Notes: a model not told the origin generated them from the letters alone. Shown: positions 1-6,048, numbered from the stretch's first letter. The stretch is 7,022 nucleotides of DNA from Syntrophales bacterium (GCA_025454095.1 JALOPC010000227.1:1-7022), one strand, 5' to 3'. Numbers and translations: made by a program.

Positions 1-1469
1 TGGGCCCCGGCGAAGTGAGGCTGGATGGCGAGCGCCTGCTCGATGTGGGCCGCGGCTTCGTCGATCCGGCCATCCACGATGAGGGCGACGGCGAGGTTGT
101 TGTGGGCGAGGAAGTTCTTCTCCGTGACGGCCAGCGCGCGCGCGAAGAGCGAGTGGCTGTCCCGCCAGTGGGCGATCTGGCCGTGCGTGACGATCATGCA
201 TGCCGCCAGGGCCGCGCAGGCTGCCGCCGGAAGAACGGCCGCCGGCAGCCGAAACCGCGCCGCCAGGTCGAAGGCCCCCCAGCTTACCGCGATGAAGGGT
301 CCGATCAGGGGGATGTAGGTGTAGCGATCCGCCATGGCCGCATCCCCGAGCTTGATCAGACCGATCACGGGCAGGAGCGTCACGAGGTACCAGACCCAGC
401 CGAAAACCAGGTAAGGAACCCTCCGGCCCCGCCAAAACACCCCGGCCGAGACGGCGGCCAGAAGCAGGGCACTGGCCAGCACGCCCGCGGGGGGCCAGGG
501 GTGCAGGGGGTAGAAGACGGCAAGCCCCGACGGCCAGATCGTCTTCCACAGGTACAGGACGTACGAGACGAGGGCATTGCCGAGACGATCCGCGAGGGAG
601 AGCTGCGCGAGCGACACCACGGCCCCGCTCTTCTGCTGCGTGACGATCGCCACCGCGCCGGCCGCGATGGACAGGATCGCCAGGGGGATTTTCTCCGCAA
701 CGAGGGGAAGAAATCGACGGAAGTCCCTCCCCGGCCCGGGTTGCGGCTGCGGCCGTTTCCGCTCTTCCTTGCGCCTGCGGTCTTTCTTCCCCGTCGGCCC
801 CGCGGGACCGGCAGCGGCCTCCGGCGCGCCCGCTGCCGGCCGGACGGCGTCGAATCTCTTCAGCGGCCACCAGTCCATGAGCAGCAGGATGACGGGCACG
901 GTGACGAGCATCGATTTGGCCATCAGGCCCGCCAGGAAAGAAAAGAACACGAAAAGATACCGCTTCATCCCCGCCCGCTCCGCGTAGAGGGCGTACGCCC
1001 ACAGGGTCAGCATCCAGAAAAAGCTGCTGAGCACGTCCTTGCGCTCTGCGATCCAGGCGACCGACTCCACGTGCAGGGGGTGAAGGGCGAACAGGGCGGC
1101 GACGAAGGCGCTGCGCCACCGGGCTTGCGTCATGCGCTCCAGGGCGAGGAAGAGCAGGATCGTGCTGAGCGCGTGAAAGAGCACGTTGACGAGGTGGTGG
1201 GCGCCGGGTCCGGGCCCGAACACCTGGCAGTCGATCATGTACGAGAGCCACGTGAGCGGGTGCCAGTTCCCCTGGGTCGTCGTCGTGAAGGCCCACTGCA
1301 CGCCGTACCCGGTCAGGCCGCGCTGGACGATGAGGTTTTCCTGGGCGTAGAACGGGTCGTCGTAATTGACGTAGTCGAAGGATGCGACCTGCGCGTAGAC
1401 AGCGGCCGTCAACACCGCGAGGGCGATCGCAACGAGGGCGTTGGTTCGGGTCCTGTTCATTGCAGTCAT
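1..1469 (-). CDS. TMTC-like multi-spanning membrane protein with TPR tail, putative GT-C glycosyltransferase (partial, 3' end cut off)
   Basis: The gene enters from the left edge; 489 codons are visible and the C-terminus is missing. An N-terminal membrane helix (about residues 10-30) leads to YVNYDDPFY (33-41), an Asp-Asp pair placed like the catalytic acid in the first external loop of GT-C glycosyltransferases. Family-like blocks follow: NWHPLTWLSYMIDC (68-81), HHLVNVLFH (91-99), HPLHVESVAWIAERKDVLS (130-148), YPLHPWP (320-326) and AMADRYTYIPLIG (378-390). Several hydrophobic segments lie between them. From about 453 the sequence becomes TPR-like (AHNNLAVALIVDGRIDEA...ALAIQP), so more TPR repeats probably lie beyond the window. 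This architecture matches bacterial relatives of TMTC/protein O-mannosyltransferase proteins; donor and acceptor are unknown. A Pro/Ala- then Lys/Arg-rich cytoplasmic loop (about 207-253) looks expanded. ATG at 1469 is chosen because a weak AAAGG lies upstream; ATG at 1460 is the alternative. Family is confident, enzymatic activity is inferred. Confidence 0.86.
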   Translation of the reverse strand, partial: MTAMNRTRTNALVAIALAVLTAAVYAQVASFDYVNYDDPFYAQENLIVQRGLTGYGVQWAFTTTTQGNWHPLTWLSYMIDCQVFGPGPGAHHLVNVLFHALSTILLFLALERMTQARWRSAFVAALFALHPLHVESVAWIAERKDVLSSFFWMLTLWAYALYAERAGMKRYLFVFFSFLAGLMAKSMLVTVPVILLLMDWWPLKRFDAVRPAAGAPEAAAGPAGPTGKKDRRRKEERKRPQPQPGPGRDFRRFLPLVAEKIPLAILSIAAGAVAIVTQQKSGAVVSLAQLSLADRLGNALVSYVLYLWKTIWPSGLAVFYPLHPWPPAGVLASALLLAAVSAGVFWRGRRVPYLVFGWVWYLVTLLPVIGLIKLGDAAMADRYTYIPLIGPFIAVSWGAFDLAARFRLPAAVLPAAACAALAACMIVTHGQIAHWRDSHSLFARALAVTEKNFLAHNNLAVALIVDGRIDEAAAHIEQALAIQPHFAGA

Positions 1470-1515
1470 GACGGAGGGCCTTTCGGGGTCTGCGCCTGCG
1501 CTTGCGGCGACCCGT

Positions 1516-1545
1516 TATCTAGGATTGGAGGGGCCTTCCCGTCAA
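1516..1545 (-). promoter_or_regulatory. Possible sigma-70 promoter of the TMTC-like gene
   Basis: On the minus strand, TTGACG (1545-1540) is followed after 18 nt by TAGATA (1521-1516). The predicted start is near 1509, giving a leader of about 40 nt before the ATG at 1469. The -35 is strong and the -10 only moderate. The 91-bp gap after hflX has no clear terminator, so read-through from hflX is also possible. Confidence 0.4.
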
Positions 1546-1560
1546 GAATTTTTTCGAGGG

Positions 1561-3246
1561 TCACCGGCCCGCGGCGGGGGGCTCCGTTTCCGGCGGAGAC
1601 TCTTCTCCGGTCGGGGCCGGCGTCTCGCGGTTCCGGATGAGCCACTCCAGCCTGTCCAGGAGGACCCGGAAGGTCGACGAGTCGCGGGCCGAGACGGCGA
1701 TGGCGTCGAAGCGTCTGCACAGGGCGGCCAGCAGTTCCTTGTCCGCCAGCCGGTCCTCCTTGTTGAAGACACGGATCGTCGGCTTCGTCGCGATGCCCAG
1801 CTCCGCGAGGATCTTTTCCACGGCGACGATGTGCTCCTCGAAATCGGGGTTGCTCACGTCGATGAGGTGCAGGAGCACGTCGGCCTCGTTGAGCTCCTCG
1901 AGGGTTGCCCGGAACGCGGCGAAGAGCTCCTTCGGCAGGTTGCGGATGAAGCCCACCGTGTCGGTGATGACGGCCTCGGTGTCGCGGGGGAACCGCAGCC
2001 GCGAGCTCTTCGGGTCGAGCGTGGCGAAGAGCCGGTCCTCGGCCAGGACGTCGCTCTGCGTCAGCGCGTTGAGCAGCGTGGACTTTCCCGCGTTGGTGTA
2101 CCCGACGATGGAGATGACCGGGAGCCCCGCCTTCTCGCGGCCCGCCCGGCGGGTGTTGCGGCCCTTCTGGATGCTCTTCAGGGCCCCTTCGAGCCGGTGG
2201 ATCTTGTCCCTCACCCGCCTGCGGTTGATCTCGAGTTTCGTCTCGCCGGGTCCGGTGCCGCCGATCCCGCCCGTGAGGCGCGACATGGCCGTGTTCTTCT
2301 CGATGAGGCGCGGCAGCAGGTATTTCAGCTGGGCGAGCTCCACCTGGATCTTGCCGTCGCGGCTGTGGGCCCTCTGGGCGAAGATGTCCAGGATCACCTG
2401 GGTTCGGTCGATGACCTTCAGCTCCGTGAAGTCCGTGATGGAGCGGACCTGCGCGGGCGTCAGTTCGTGGTCGAAGATGAGGAGGTTCGCCCCGATCTGC
2501 AGCGCGCGGATCACCACATCCGAGAGCTTTCCCTTCCCCATGAGGTACTTGGGGTCGATCTCCGGGCGGTGCTGGGTGATCGAGTCGAAAACCTCCACGC
2601 CGCAGGACTCGGCAAGCTCCTTCAATTCGGGCAGGGTGTTCACGCGGCTGCGCGGATCCGTCTCGACGCGGATGAGGATGGCCCGCTCCCGCGAGGCGAC
2701 CCTGCGGGTCCGCTGCGTGCGGGCGATCTGGTCCTCGAGATCCCGGATGAAGCCCGCGAAGTCGAGATCCATCCGGGCGGGGTGAAGGGGCTCCGTCTGG
2801 AGCCAGTAGCGCCCGTCGGGATTTTCCGGGATGAGGTGGGCCGAATGGGTCCTGCCGGGCTGCCCGTCTTCCTCCACCGTTACGGCGCTGATGAAATCGA
2901 GGCGAAGCAGGGCGAGGTCGGTGAGATCGTCGCGGGTGAGCGGTTCCCCGTTGAGGTGGGTGTGGACGAGCCGGAGCCCCTTGAGGCGGCTCTCGCCGGA
3001 GCGGAATTCGTCGAGGCTGGGGATCATGATCTGGCGGTGATCCCCGACCACGACAAAGTGAATGTCGCCCTTGCGGCTGATCAGGACGCCGACCTGTCGG
3101 TTAATTTCCCGGGAGATCTCGCAGAGGTGCCGGGCAAGCTCGAGGGTGAGAACCCGGTCAGTCGGGGTTTTGCGGCGGTAGAGCTGCTGGATGCGCCGGA
3201 TCTGGCCGGATTTGAGGCCGGATAAATTTCCATAGATTCTATTGAT
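1561..3246 (-). CDS. hflX: HflX family ribosome-associated GTPase, long form, with a probable ATC start
   Basis: HflX GTPases bind the ribosome 50S subunit and split or rescue stalled ribosomes under stress. With the start proposed here the protein has 561 residues. It has a long N-terminal region, an HflX domain containing YLMGKGKLSD (about 234-243), and the hallmark glycine linker GGIGGTGPGETKLE (326-339). The G domain has G1 GYTNAGKST (382-390), switch-I FATLD (407-411), G3 DTVGF (429-433), G4 NKED (495-498) and G5 SAR (519-521). The Pro/Glu-rich tail is too short for the C-terminal domain of E. coli HflX (426 residues). Homology-like sequence continues upstream of the first usable GTG (3051) through NRIYGNLSGLKSGQIRRIQ, LYRRK and EISREINRQVG. 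An in-frame TGA lies further upstream, and no ATG, GTG or TTG comes between. GGAGG at 3258-3254 sits 7 nt before ATC at 3246-3244, so I start there. A conventional caller would shorten the protein to 496 residues. hflX follows fmdB by 148 nt and may be co-transcribed with it. Confidence 0.93.
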   Translation of the reverse strand: MNRIYGNLSGLKSGQIRRIQQLYRRKTPTDRVLTLELARHLCEISREINRQVGVLISRKGDIHFVVVGDHRQIMIPSLDEFRSGESRLKGLRLVHTHLNGEPLTRDDLTDLALLRLDFISAVTVEEDGQPGRTHSAHLIPENPDGRYWLQTEPLHPARMDLDFAGFIRDLEDQIARTQRTRRVASRERAILIRVETDPRSRVNTLPELKELAESCGVEVFDSITQHRPEIDPKYLMGKGKLSDVVIRALQIGANLLIFDHELTPAQVRSITDFTELKVIDRTQVILDIFAQRAHSRDGKIQVELAQLKYLLPRLIEKNTAMSRLTGGIGGTGPGETKLEINRRRVRDKIHRLEGALKSIQKGRNTRRAGREKAGLPVISIVGYTNAGKSTLLNALTQSDVLAEDRLFATLDPKSSRLRFPRDTEAVITDTVGFIRNLPKELFAAFRATLEELNEADVLLHLIDVSNPDFEEHIVAVEKILAELGIATKPTIRVFNKEDRLADKELLAALCRRFDAIAVSARDSSTFRVLLDRLEWLIRNRETPAPTGEESPPETEPPAAGR

Positions 3247-3253
3247 GCTTATG

Positions 3254-3258
3254 CCTCC
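3254..3258 (-). promoter_or_regulatory. hflX Shine-Dalgarno sequence deciding an ATC start
   Basis: A perfect GGAGG is followed by a 7-nt spacer and then by in-frame ATC (3246-3244). The only other nearby in-frame candidates are ATA at 3252 (1 nt from the SD, too close) and ATC at 3237 (16 nt away, too far). The nearest ATG (3233) is out of frame with HflX. Confidence 0.6.
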
Positions 3259-3296
3259 GGAACAGTTTGCTGGTGCGCTCTGTCAAAGCCCTACAA

Positions 3297-3390
3297 AGGG
3301 GTATCGGGTCCAGGGTCTAGCGTCTAGGGAAGGAAGGGGAAGGGAGTTGTCTTGTTACGATACCCTATACCCGAAACCCGCGAGACCGAA
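3297..3390. repeat. Degenerate G-rich 7-bp repeat tract between fmdB and hflX
   Basis: On the plus strand, GGG triplets recur with short spacers (GGGGTATCGGGTCCAGGGTC, then CTAGGG, then AAGGGGAAGGG). The right part (about 3361-3385) carries similar units on the opposite strand, reading GGGTTTCGGGTATAGGG and then TATC on the minus strand. The two halves form a loose inverted arrangement. The plus strand has enough G-runs for a possible G-quadruplex. No ORF of interest is present. Confidence 0.5.
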
Positions 3391-3394
3391 GGGC

Positions 3395-3598
3395 TCACTT
3401 GAACTTGTGCGGGCTGACCTTTCGCTCCATCGTGTCGAGAAACTTGGACCATGCGTCGGTCTTGAATTGAGACACGAGCTTGCGGGACTTGCCGGCGCCG
3501 CACTTCGGGCAGGGGTAGTCGATCCCGTCCTCGCTCAACTTGTGGAAGACCTCGAAGACATGGGCGCACTTTACGCATTCGTAATCATAGAGGGGCAT
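3395..3598 (-). CDS. FmdB family zinc-ribbon protein
   Basis: This small protein of 67 residues starts MPLYDYECVKC, the typical opening of the FmdB/CxxC_CxxC_SSSS regulatory-domain family. Two CxxC pairs (C8/C11 and C30/C33) should bind one zinc ion. The tail after the second knuckle is basic. The family was named after a putative regulator near formamidase/amidase genes, but most members have no known function; nucleic-acid or protein binding is a guess. The start at 3598 is chosen because it gives the conserved MPLYDYEC N-terminus and has GGAG 8 nt upstream; a longer start at 3652 adds 18 residues unlike the family. A promoter lies at 3696-3724 and hflX follows on the same strand. Confidence 0.85.
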   Translation of the reverse strand: MPLYDYECVKCAHVFEVFHKLSEDGIDYPCPKCGAGKSRKLVSQFKTDAWSKFLDTMERKVSPHKFK

Positions 3599-3677
3599 GA
3601 TCGCAACTCCGTTGCTTGAGGCTAAAGGCTGATGGCAAAAGGCGAAGAGCATATTGTATTTCCATGCGCCTTAAGCC

Positions 3678-3698
3678 ATTTACGCCTTCGGCGTAAAT
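3678..3698. promoter_or_regulatory. Perfect 9-bp inverted repeat overlapping the fmdB promoter
   Basis: ATTTACGCC and GGCGTAAAT flank a 3-nt centre (TTC). The palindrome covers part of the predicted -10 (3701-3696) and the predicted start site (about 3689) of fmdB. It could be a repressor operator or a hairpin at the 5' end of the mRNA. It could also be a dispersed intergenic repeat, which a genome search would show. Confidence 0.5.
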
Positions 3699-3724
3699 AT
3701 GTCTCAGCCCCGGGGTCTTGTCAA
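3696..3724 (-). promoter_or_regulatory. Sigma-70 promoter of fmdB (and possibly hflX)
   Basis: On the minus strand a perfect -35 TTGACA (3724-3719) is separated by 17 nt from CATATT (3701-3696), which matches 4 of 6 bases of the -10 consensus. The predicted start near 3689 leaves a leader of about 90 nt before the fmdB ATG. Confidence 0.6.
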
Positions 3725-3734
3725 GCCCATTTGA

Positions 3735-3796
3735 CGAGAAGAAAATCCCCCTCTTTCCCCCTTTGAAAAAGGGGGACGAAAGGGGGATTCGTCTCG
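3735..3796. repeat. 62-bp imperfect palindrome, MITE-like hairpin
   Basis: Outer arms CGAGA (3735-3739) and TCTCG (3792-3796) enclose AATCCCCC (3744-3751) paired with GGGGGATT (3782-3789). Further in, CCCCCTTT (3757-3764) pairs with AAAGGGGG (3768-3775) around a 3-nt loop. C-run/G-run hairpins like this are, from memory, common dispersed elements in deltaproteobacterial intergenic regions. No transposase or clear target-site duplication is visible. It lies between the porin terminator and the fmdB promoter. Confidence 0.6.
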
Positions 3797-3802
3797 AAAA
3801 GG

Positions 3803-3837
3803 AAAACCCCGGAGGGCTTGCACCCCCCGGGGTTTTT
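3803..3837 (-). terminator. Rho-independent terminator of the porin gene (symmetrical)
   Basis: AAAACCCCGG pairs with CCGGGGTTTT, with an additional GGG/CCC after a one-base bulge and a 7-nt loop. The GC stem is flanked by an A-run on one side and a T-run on the other, so it can act in both directions. It begins about 29 nt past the porin stop codon on the minus strand. Confidence 0.85.
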
Positions 3838-3865
3838 ACTGCTGAAAGCTTCCGATCGTGATCGC

Positions 3866-5263
3866 TTAGAACGCGAAGTTCAGGGCGTTCATGAACATGA
3901 AGGTGTCGTCGAGCTGGGCGGCTGCATTGGTGCCCTTGAAGTAATCGCCGGTCCAGAAGTAGCCGAAGCCCACCGTGTAGGTCAGGTTGTTGTACAGCTT
4001 GTAGTTCGCATAGATGTCGAATTCCTTGCCGTACTCGTCATCCAGGAAGCCGGCCGGCTTCTCGTCGGCCTTCAGCCAGGCATACTGGGCCACGATCTCG
4101 AGCTGGGGATTGACCTTCCAGCCGACGTAGGGCTTGAACATCATCAGGTTGGTCTCGTTGCCGCCGGCTGCGGATGCCGGAACGTTGTTCACGAAGCCGC
4201 CCGTCGTGTTCCGGACCTGGCCGAGGACTGCATTGTGCTTGCTGAACCAGTAGTTGCCGTACATGAGGAGCGGATCCCAGGCCTGGCCGCCGGGCACGCC
4301 GGACTCGACCTTGTCGGTCGTGGTGGGGTCGTCGCCGGTGACCCAAGCGAACTCGAGGCCGCCGTAGAAGGCGCCCATCGTGTACTTGGGATTCAGGTAC
4401 AGCGAATAGCCCTTGCGGTCGATGCTGTTCCCGTTGTCAAGGTCGATATCGCCGAAGACATAGCGGAGTTCGGCCTCGATGGAGAAGGGGCCGGAGGTCC
4501 ACTGCACGTAGGGGGCGAGCTCATGGAACGTGTAGGTGAAATTCTGTCCGCCGATCGTGGTGACAAGACCGTCAGCGGCATTGTAGTCGTACTCGTAGCG
4601 CAGGCCCGCCTGGCCCGTGGCCCAGCGGTAGATCGCGAAGATGTGGTAGACGTCGTGGTCGTTGTCGGTGCCGCCGAGCGTGTAAGCGCCCTGGCGGGAA
4701 CCTTCACCGGTGTTGAAGCCGGCAGCAGAGGTAATCGCGGCTTCGCCGCCCGCCCTCTTCTCCCACTCGAGACCGAAGGTCCAGGGGCCCATCATGTAGC
4801 GGTAGTGGATCCCGGCGTCGGAGTCGAAGTCGTCGCAGAACGCGCAGGTGCCCCACACGCGGGAGGGCTGATAGCCGACATCAAATACGCCGTAAAGGGC
4901 GTTGAAGGTCACGTAAGCGCGCTCCCAGGAGATGTTGCGCTCCGTGGCGATCGCACCCATCGTGTTGGTGGAGGCAGTGGGGCTGGGTGCCGCGGCTGCG
5001 GGGTTCTCGCCCCACACCCTTTCCAGGGCGTCGAAGCGGGTCGTGAGCTTCAGGCCTTCCTGCACCTGGATCTCGAACTGCATTCTCAGGCGGTTCGCGA
5101 TGTTGGCGCGGGAGTCCGCTTCCTTCACGAGGGCGGGATTCTCGGCATAGGTGCCGTACACGTAGAGTTGACCGCTCGCCTTGATGTTGGGCTGAGCGGA
5201 GGCCGTCATGGCGAAGCCCATGATCAGGCCGACAGCGAGGAAACCGATTAAAAGCTTCTTCAT
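3866..5263 (-). CDS. Outer-membrane beta-barrel porin-like protein
   Basis: The protein has 465 residues. A signal peptide (MKKLLIGFLAVGLIMGFAMT, cleavage probably after ASA at residue 23) is followed by alternating hydrophobic and aromatic strands, for example GQLYVYGTY (31-39), ERAYVTFNALYGVFDVGYQ (114-132), EAELRYVFGDIDL (263-275) and KEFDIYANYKLYNNLTYTVG (413-432). It ends in NALNFAF, the C-terminal aromatic signature recognised by the BAM assembly machinery. Loops are rich in Gly, Asn and Asp. The overall pattern suggests a 14-18-strand general or substrate porin; the cargo cannot be told. A CxxC pair (C140, C143) is unusual for a porin. GAGGAGGAG just upstream of ATG 5263 is a strong ribosome binding site. 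The gene is monocistronic, with its own promoter, structured leader and terminator, which fits an abundant envelope protein. Confidence 0.87.
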   Translation of the reverse strand: MKKLLIGFLAVGLIMGFAMTASAQPNIKASGQLYVYGTYAENPALVKEADSRANIANRLRMQFEIQVQEGLKLTTRFDALERVWGENPAAAAPSPTASTNTMGAIATERNISWERAYVTFNALYGVFDVGYQPSRVWGTCAFCDDFDSDAGIHYRYMMGPWTFGLEWEKRAGGEAAITSAAGFNTGEGSRQGAYTLGGTDNDHDVYHIFAIYRWATGQAGLRYEYDYNAADGLVTTIGGQNFTYTFHELAPYVQWTSGPFSIEAELRYVFGDIDLDNGNSIDRKGYSLYLNPKYTMGAFYGGLEFAWVTGDDPTTTDKVESGVPGGQAWDPLLMYGNYWFSKHNAVLGQVRNTTGGFVNNVPASAAGGNETNLMMFKPYVGWKVNPQLEIVAQYAWLKADEKPAGFLDDEYGKEFDIYANYKLYNNLTYTVGFGYFWTGDYFKGTNAAAQLDDTFMFMNALNFAF

Positions 5264-5296
5264 TTTCTCCTCCTCATTGAGTTTGGGATTGGGAAC

Positions 5297-5319
5297 GTCC
5301 CCGGGATTACCCGGAGGAC
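5297..5319 (-). promoter_or_regulatory. Hairpin in the porin leader, near the ribosome binding site
   Basis: GTCC CCGGG and CCCGG (A) GGAC form a 9-bp stem with one bulged base and a 4-nt loop. On the minus strand this lies about 34 nt upstream of the porin ATG, between the promoter and the ribosome binding site. It might stabilise the mRNA or control translation. Confidence 0.45.
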
Positions 5320-5333
5320 ATCCGAGGAATCTT

Positions 5334-5349
5334 GCGGCCTTGTGGCCGC
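5334..5349 (-). promoter_or_regulatory. Second hairpin in the porin leader
   Basis: GCGGCC and GGCCGC form a perfect 6-bp GC stem around a 4-nt loop (ACAA in the minus-strand RNA). No T-run follows, so it is not an intrinsic terminator. Confidence 0.4.
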
Positions 5350-5416
5350 CGGGATCGGGATGGACTCGCTTGCCTTCCCGAAACCGAAAATGCCCTTACT
5401 CACCACCCCCCTTCTC

Positions 5417-5431
5417 GGGGCATAGTGCCCC
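5417..5431 (-). promoter_or_regulatory. Palindrome near the 5' end of the porin transcript
   Basis: GGGGCA and TGCCCC flank a 3-nt centre. It lies roughly 15-30 nt downstream of the predicted porin transcription start. It could be an operator or an mRNA-stabilising 5' hairpin. Confidence 0.35.
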
Positions 5432-5451
5432 CCCTGTTTTATTAGCGACAA

Positions 5452-5480
5452 GAACTAGCATCGGCGAAAACCCCTGTCAA
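5452..5480 (-). promoter_or_regulatory. Possible porin promoter
   Basis: On the minus strand TTGACA (5480-5475) is followed after 17 nt by TAGTTC (5457-5452), preceded by a TG extended -10 dinucleotide. The -35 is perfect but the -10 is poor. A start near 5445 would give a leader of about 180 nt. Confidence 0.4.
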
Positions 5481-5800
5481 GCATTTTTTGGCTGCCCATG
5501 CCCCGAGACCAAAGCCCGCGGCGCCCGTTCAGCCTGCCTGACACACAGAATCCCCGCTCCGTCTCGGAACGGATGCCCCAAGCATTCAGCAATTCCCATA
5601 CCACCCAGGATCTACAGCAATGGTTTGAACTTAAGTAATTGAATATATGATATTTATTATGGATAAGGCGGGTTTTTTCCGGCCGACGATATACGCCGGG
5701 AGTTGTTCGGGGTGTGCATAAAAAAACACACACGTCCCTGACCGAGGCATTTTTGCAACGGTTTTGACCGTAAAATCCTGTTAAATAACCCACTTTTTTC
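5481..5800. other. Gene-free part of the divergent porin-acs intergenic region
   Basis: I see no convincing gene here. The left half is GC-rich without coding character. An AT-rich patch at about 5625-5662 contains TTGAAC and TATGAT spaced by 15 nt, a weak plus-strand promoter candidate. Small inverted repeats close to the acs promoter are ACGGT/ACCGT (5758-5771) and GTTA/TAAC (5780-5789); either could be a regulator site upstream of acs. Upstream of the acs -35 the sequence is AT-rich, resembling an UP element. Confidence 0.5.
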
Positions 5801-5829
5801 TTGACAAAAAAGGACCTTCAACTTATAGT
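5801..5829 (+). promoter_or_regulatory. Strong sigma-70 promoter of acs
   Basis: TTGACA (5801-5806), a 17-nt spacer and TATAGT (5824-5829) make a near-consensus promoter, preceded by an AT-rich, T-tract-containing stretch. The predicted start near 5836 gives an acs leader of about 237 nt. Confidence 0.8.
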
Positions 5830-5868
5830 GCGTCGGCTTTTCAGAGAGGGGTACAAGGGAGTAACTTC

Positions 5869-6048
5869 ATGCGCCTTTTCCATTCGGGAAGGCGCACTCG
5901 CCAACCCGGTGGCGCTTCTGCCGGATCTCCAGCCCGCCGTACGCGGGCACGGGGTTTCTTCCGGGCGCTCAACCGGCCAGAGGACCCGGCCTGCGGGCAG
6001 GGTGTTTCGATACCGGGAAGGTTCTCCCTGGAATATCACCGAAAATAA
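5869..6048 (+). CDS. Possible 59-residue upstream ORF in the acs leader
   Basis: ATG at 5869 follows GGGAG (5857-5861) with a 7-nt spacer and opens a 59-codon frame ending in TAA at 6046-6048, 24 nt before the acs ATG. The peptide is Arg/Gly/Pro-rich (starts MRLFHSGRRTRQPGG) and matches no family I recognise. Its composition is also what random GC-rich sequence would give, and a hairpin (5871-5895) begins at its start codon. It may be a leader peptide coupled to acs translation or simply chance. No frame in the leader has better coding signals. Confidence 0.25.
   Translation: MRLFHSGRRTRQPGGASAGSPARRTRARGFFRALNRPEDPACGQGVSIPGRFSLEYHRK
5871..5895 (+). promoter_or_regulatory. Hairpin in the acs leader
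   Basis: GCGCCTTTTC pairs with GGGAAGGCGC (10 bp including two G-U pairs) around a 5-nt loop, about 35 nt after the predicted transcription start. Further weaker stems follow at 5932-5948 (GCCCGC/GCGGGC) and about 6010-6036 (GATA CCGGGA / TCCCTGG..TATC). No U-tract follows any of them, so intrinsic attenuation is not supported. Confidence 0.45.

Noticed and set aside
15..1640. Long plus-strand open frame of 541 codons
   Set aside because: It is antisense to the TMTC-like gene, has charged low-complexity composition and no family resemblance. The minus-strand frame shows clear family motifs.
1441..3225. Plus-strand open frame of 594 codons opposite hflX
   Set aside because: It is the mirror of hflX codons in GC-rich DNA and contains no recognisable domain.
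3258..3286. Perfect TTGACA (3286-3281, minus strand) as an hflX promoter
   Set aside because: No acceptable -10 lies at 16-18 nt spacing (GTTCCG at 17), and the start would fall at or inside the ribosome binding region.
3818..5251. Plus-strand open frame opposite the porin
   Set aside because: Antisense shadow; the minus strand has a signal peptide, barrel pattern, strong ribosome binding site and terminator.
5260..5451. 63-codon minus-strand ORF overlapping the porin start by an ATGA
   Set aside because: The overlap would allow coupling, but the TTG start has no ribosome binding site and the region reads better as a structured leader.
5625..5651. Second plus-strand promoter TTGAAC-15 nt-TATGAT
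   Set aside because: The spacer is short, and such matches are expected by chance in this AT-rich patch. The promoter at 5801 is far better.
5455..5793. 112-codon minus-strand ORF in the porin-acs intergenic region
   Set aside because: It starts at GTG without a ribosome binding site, overlaps the candidate porin promoter, and its sequence has no coding character.
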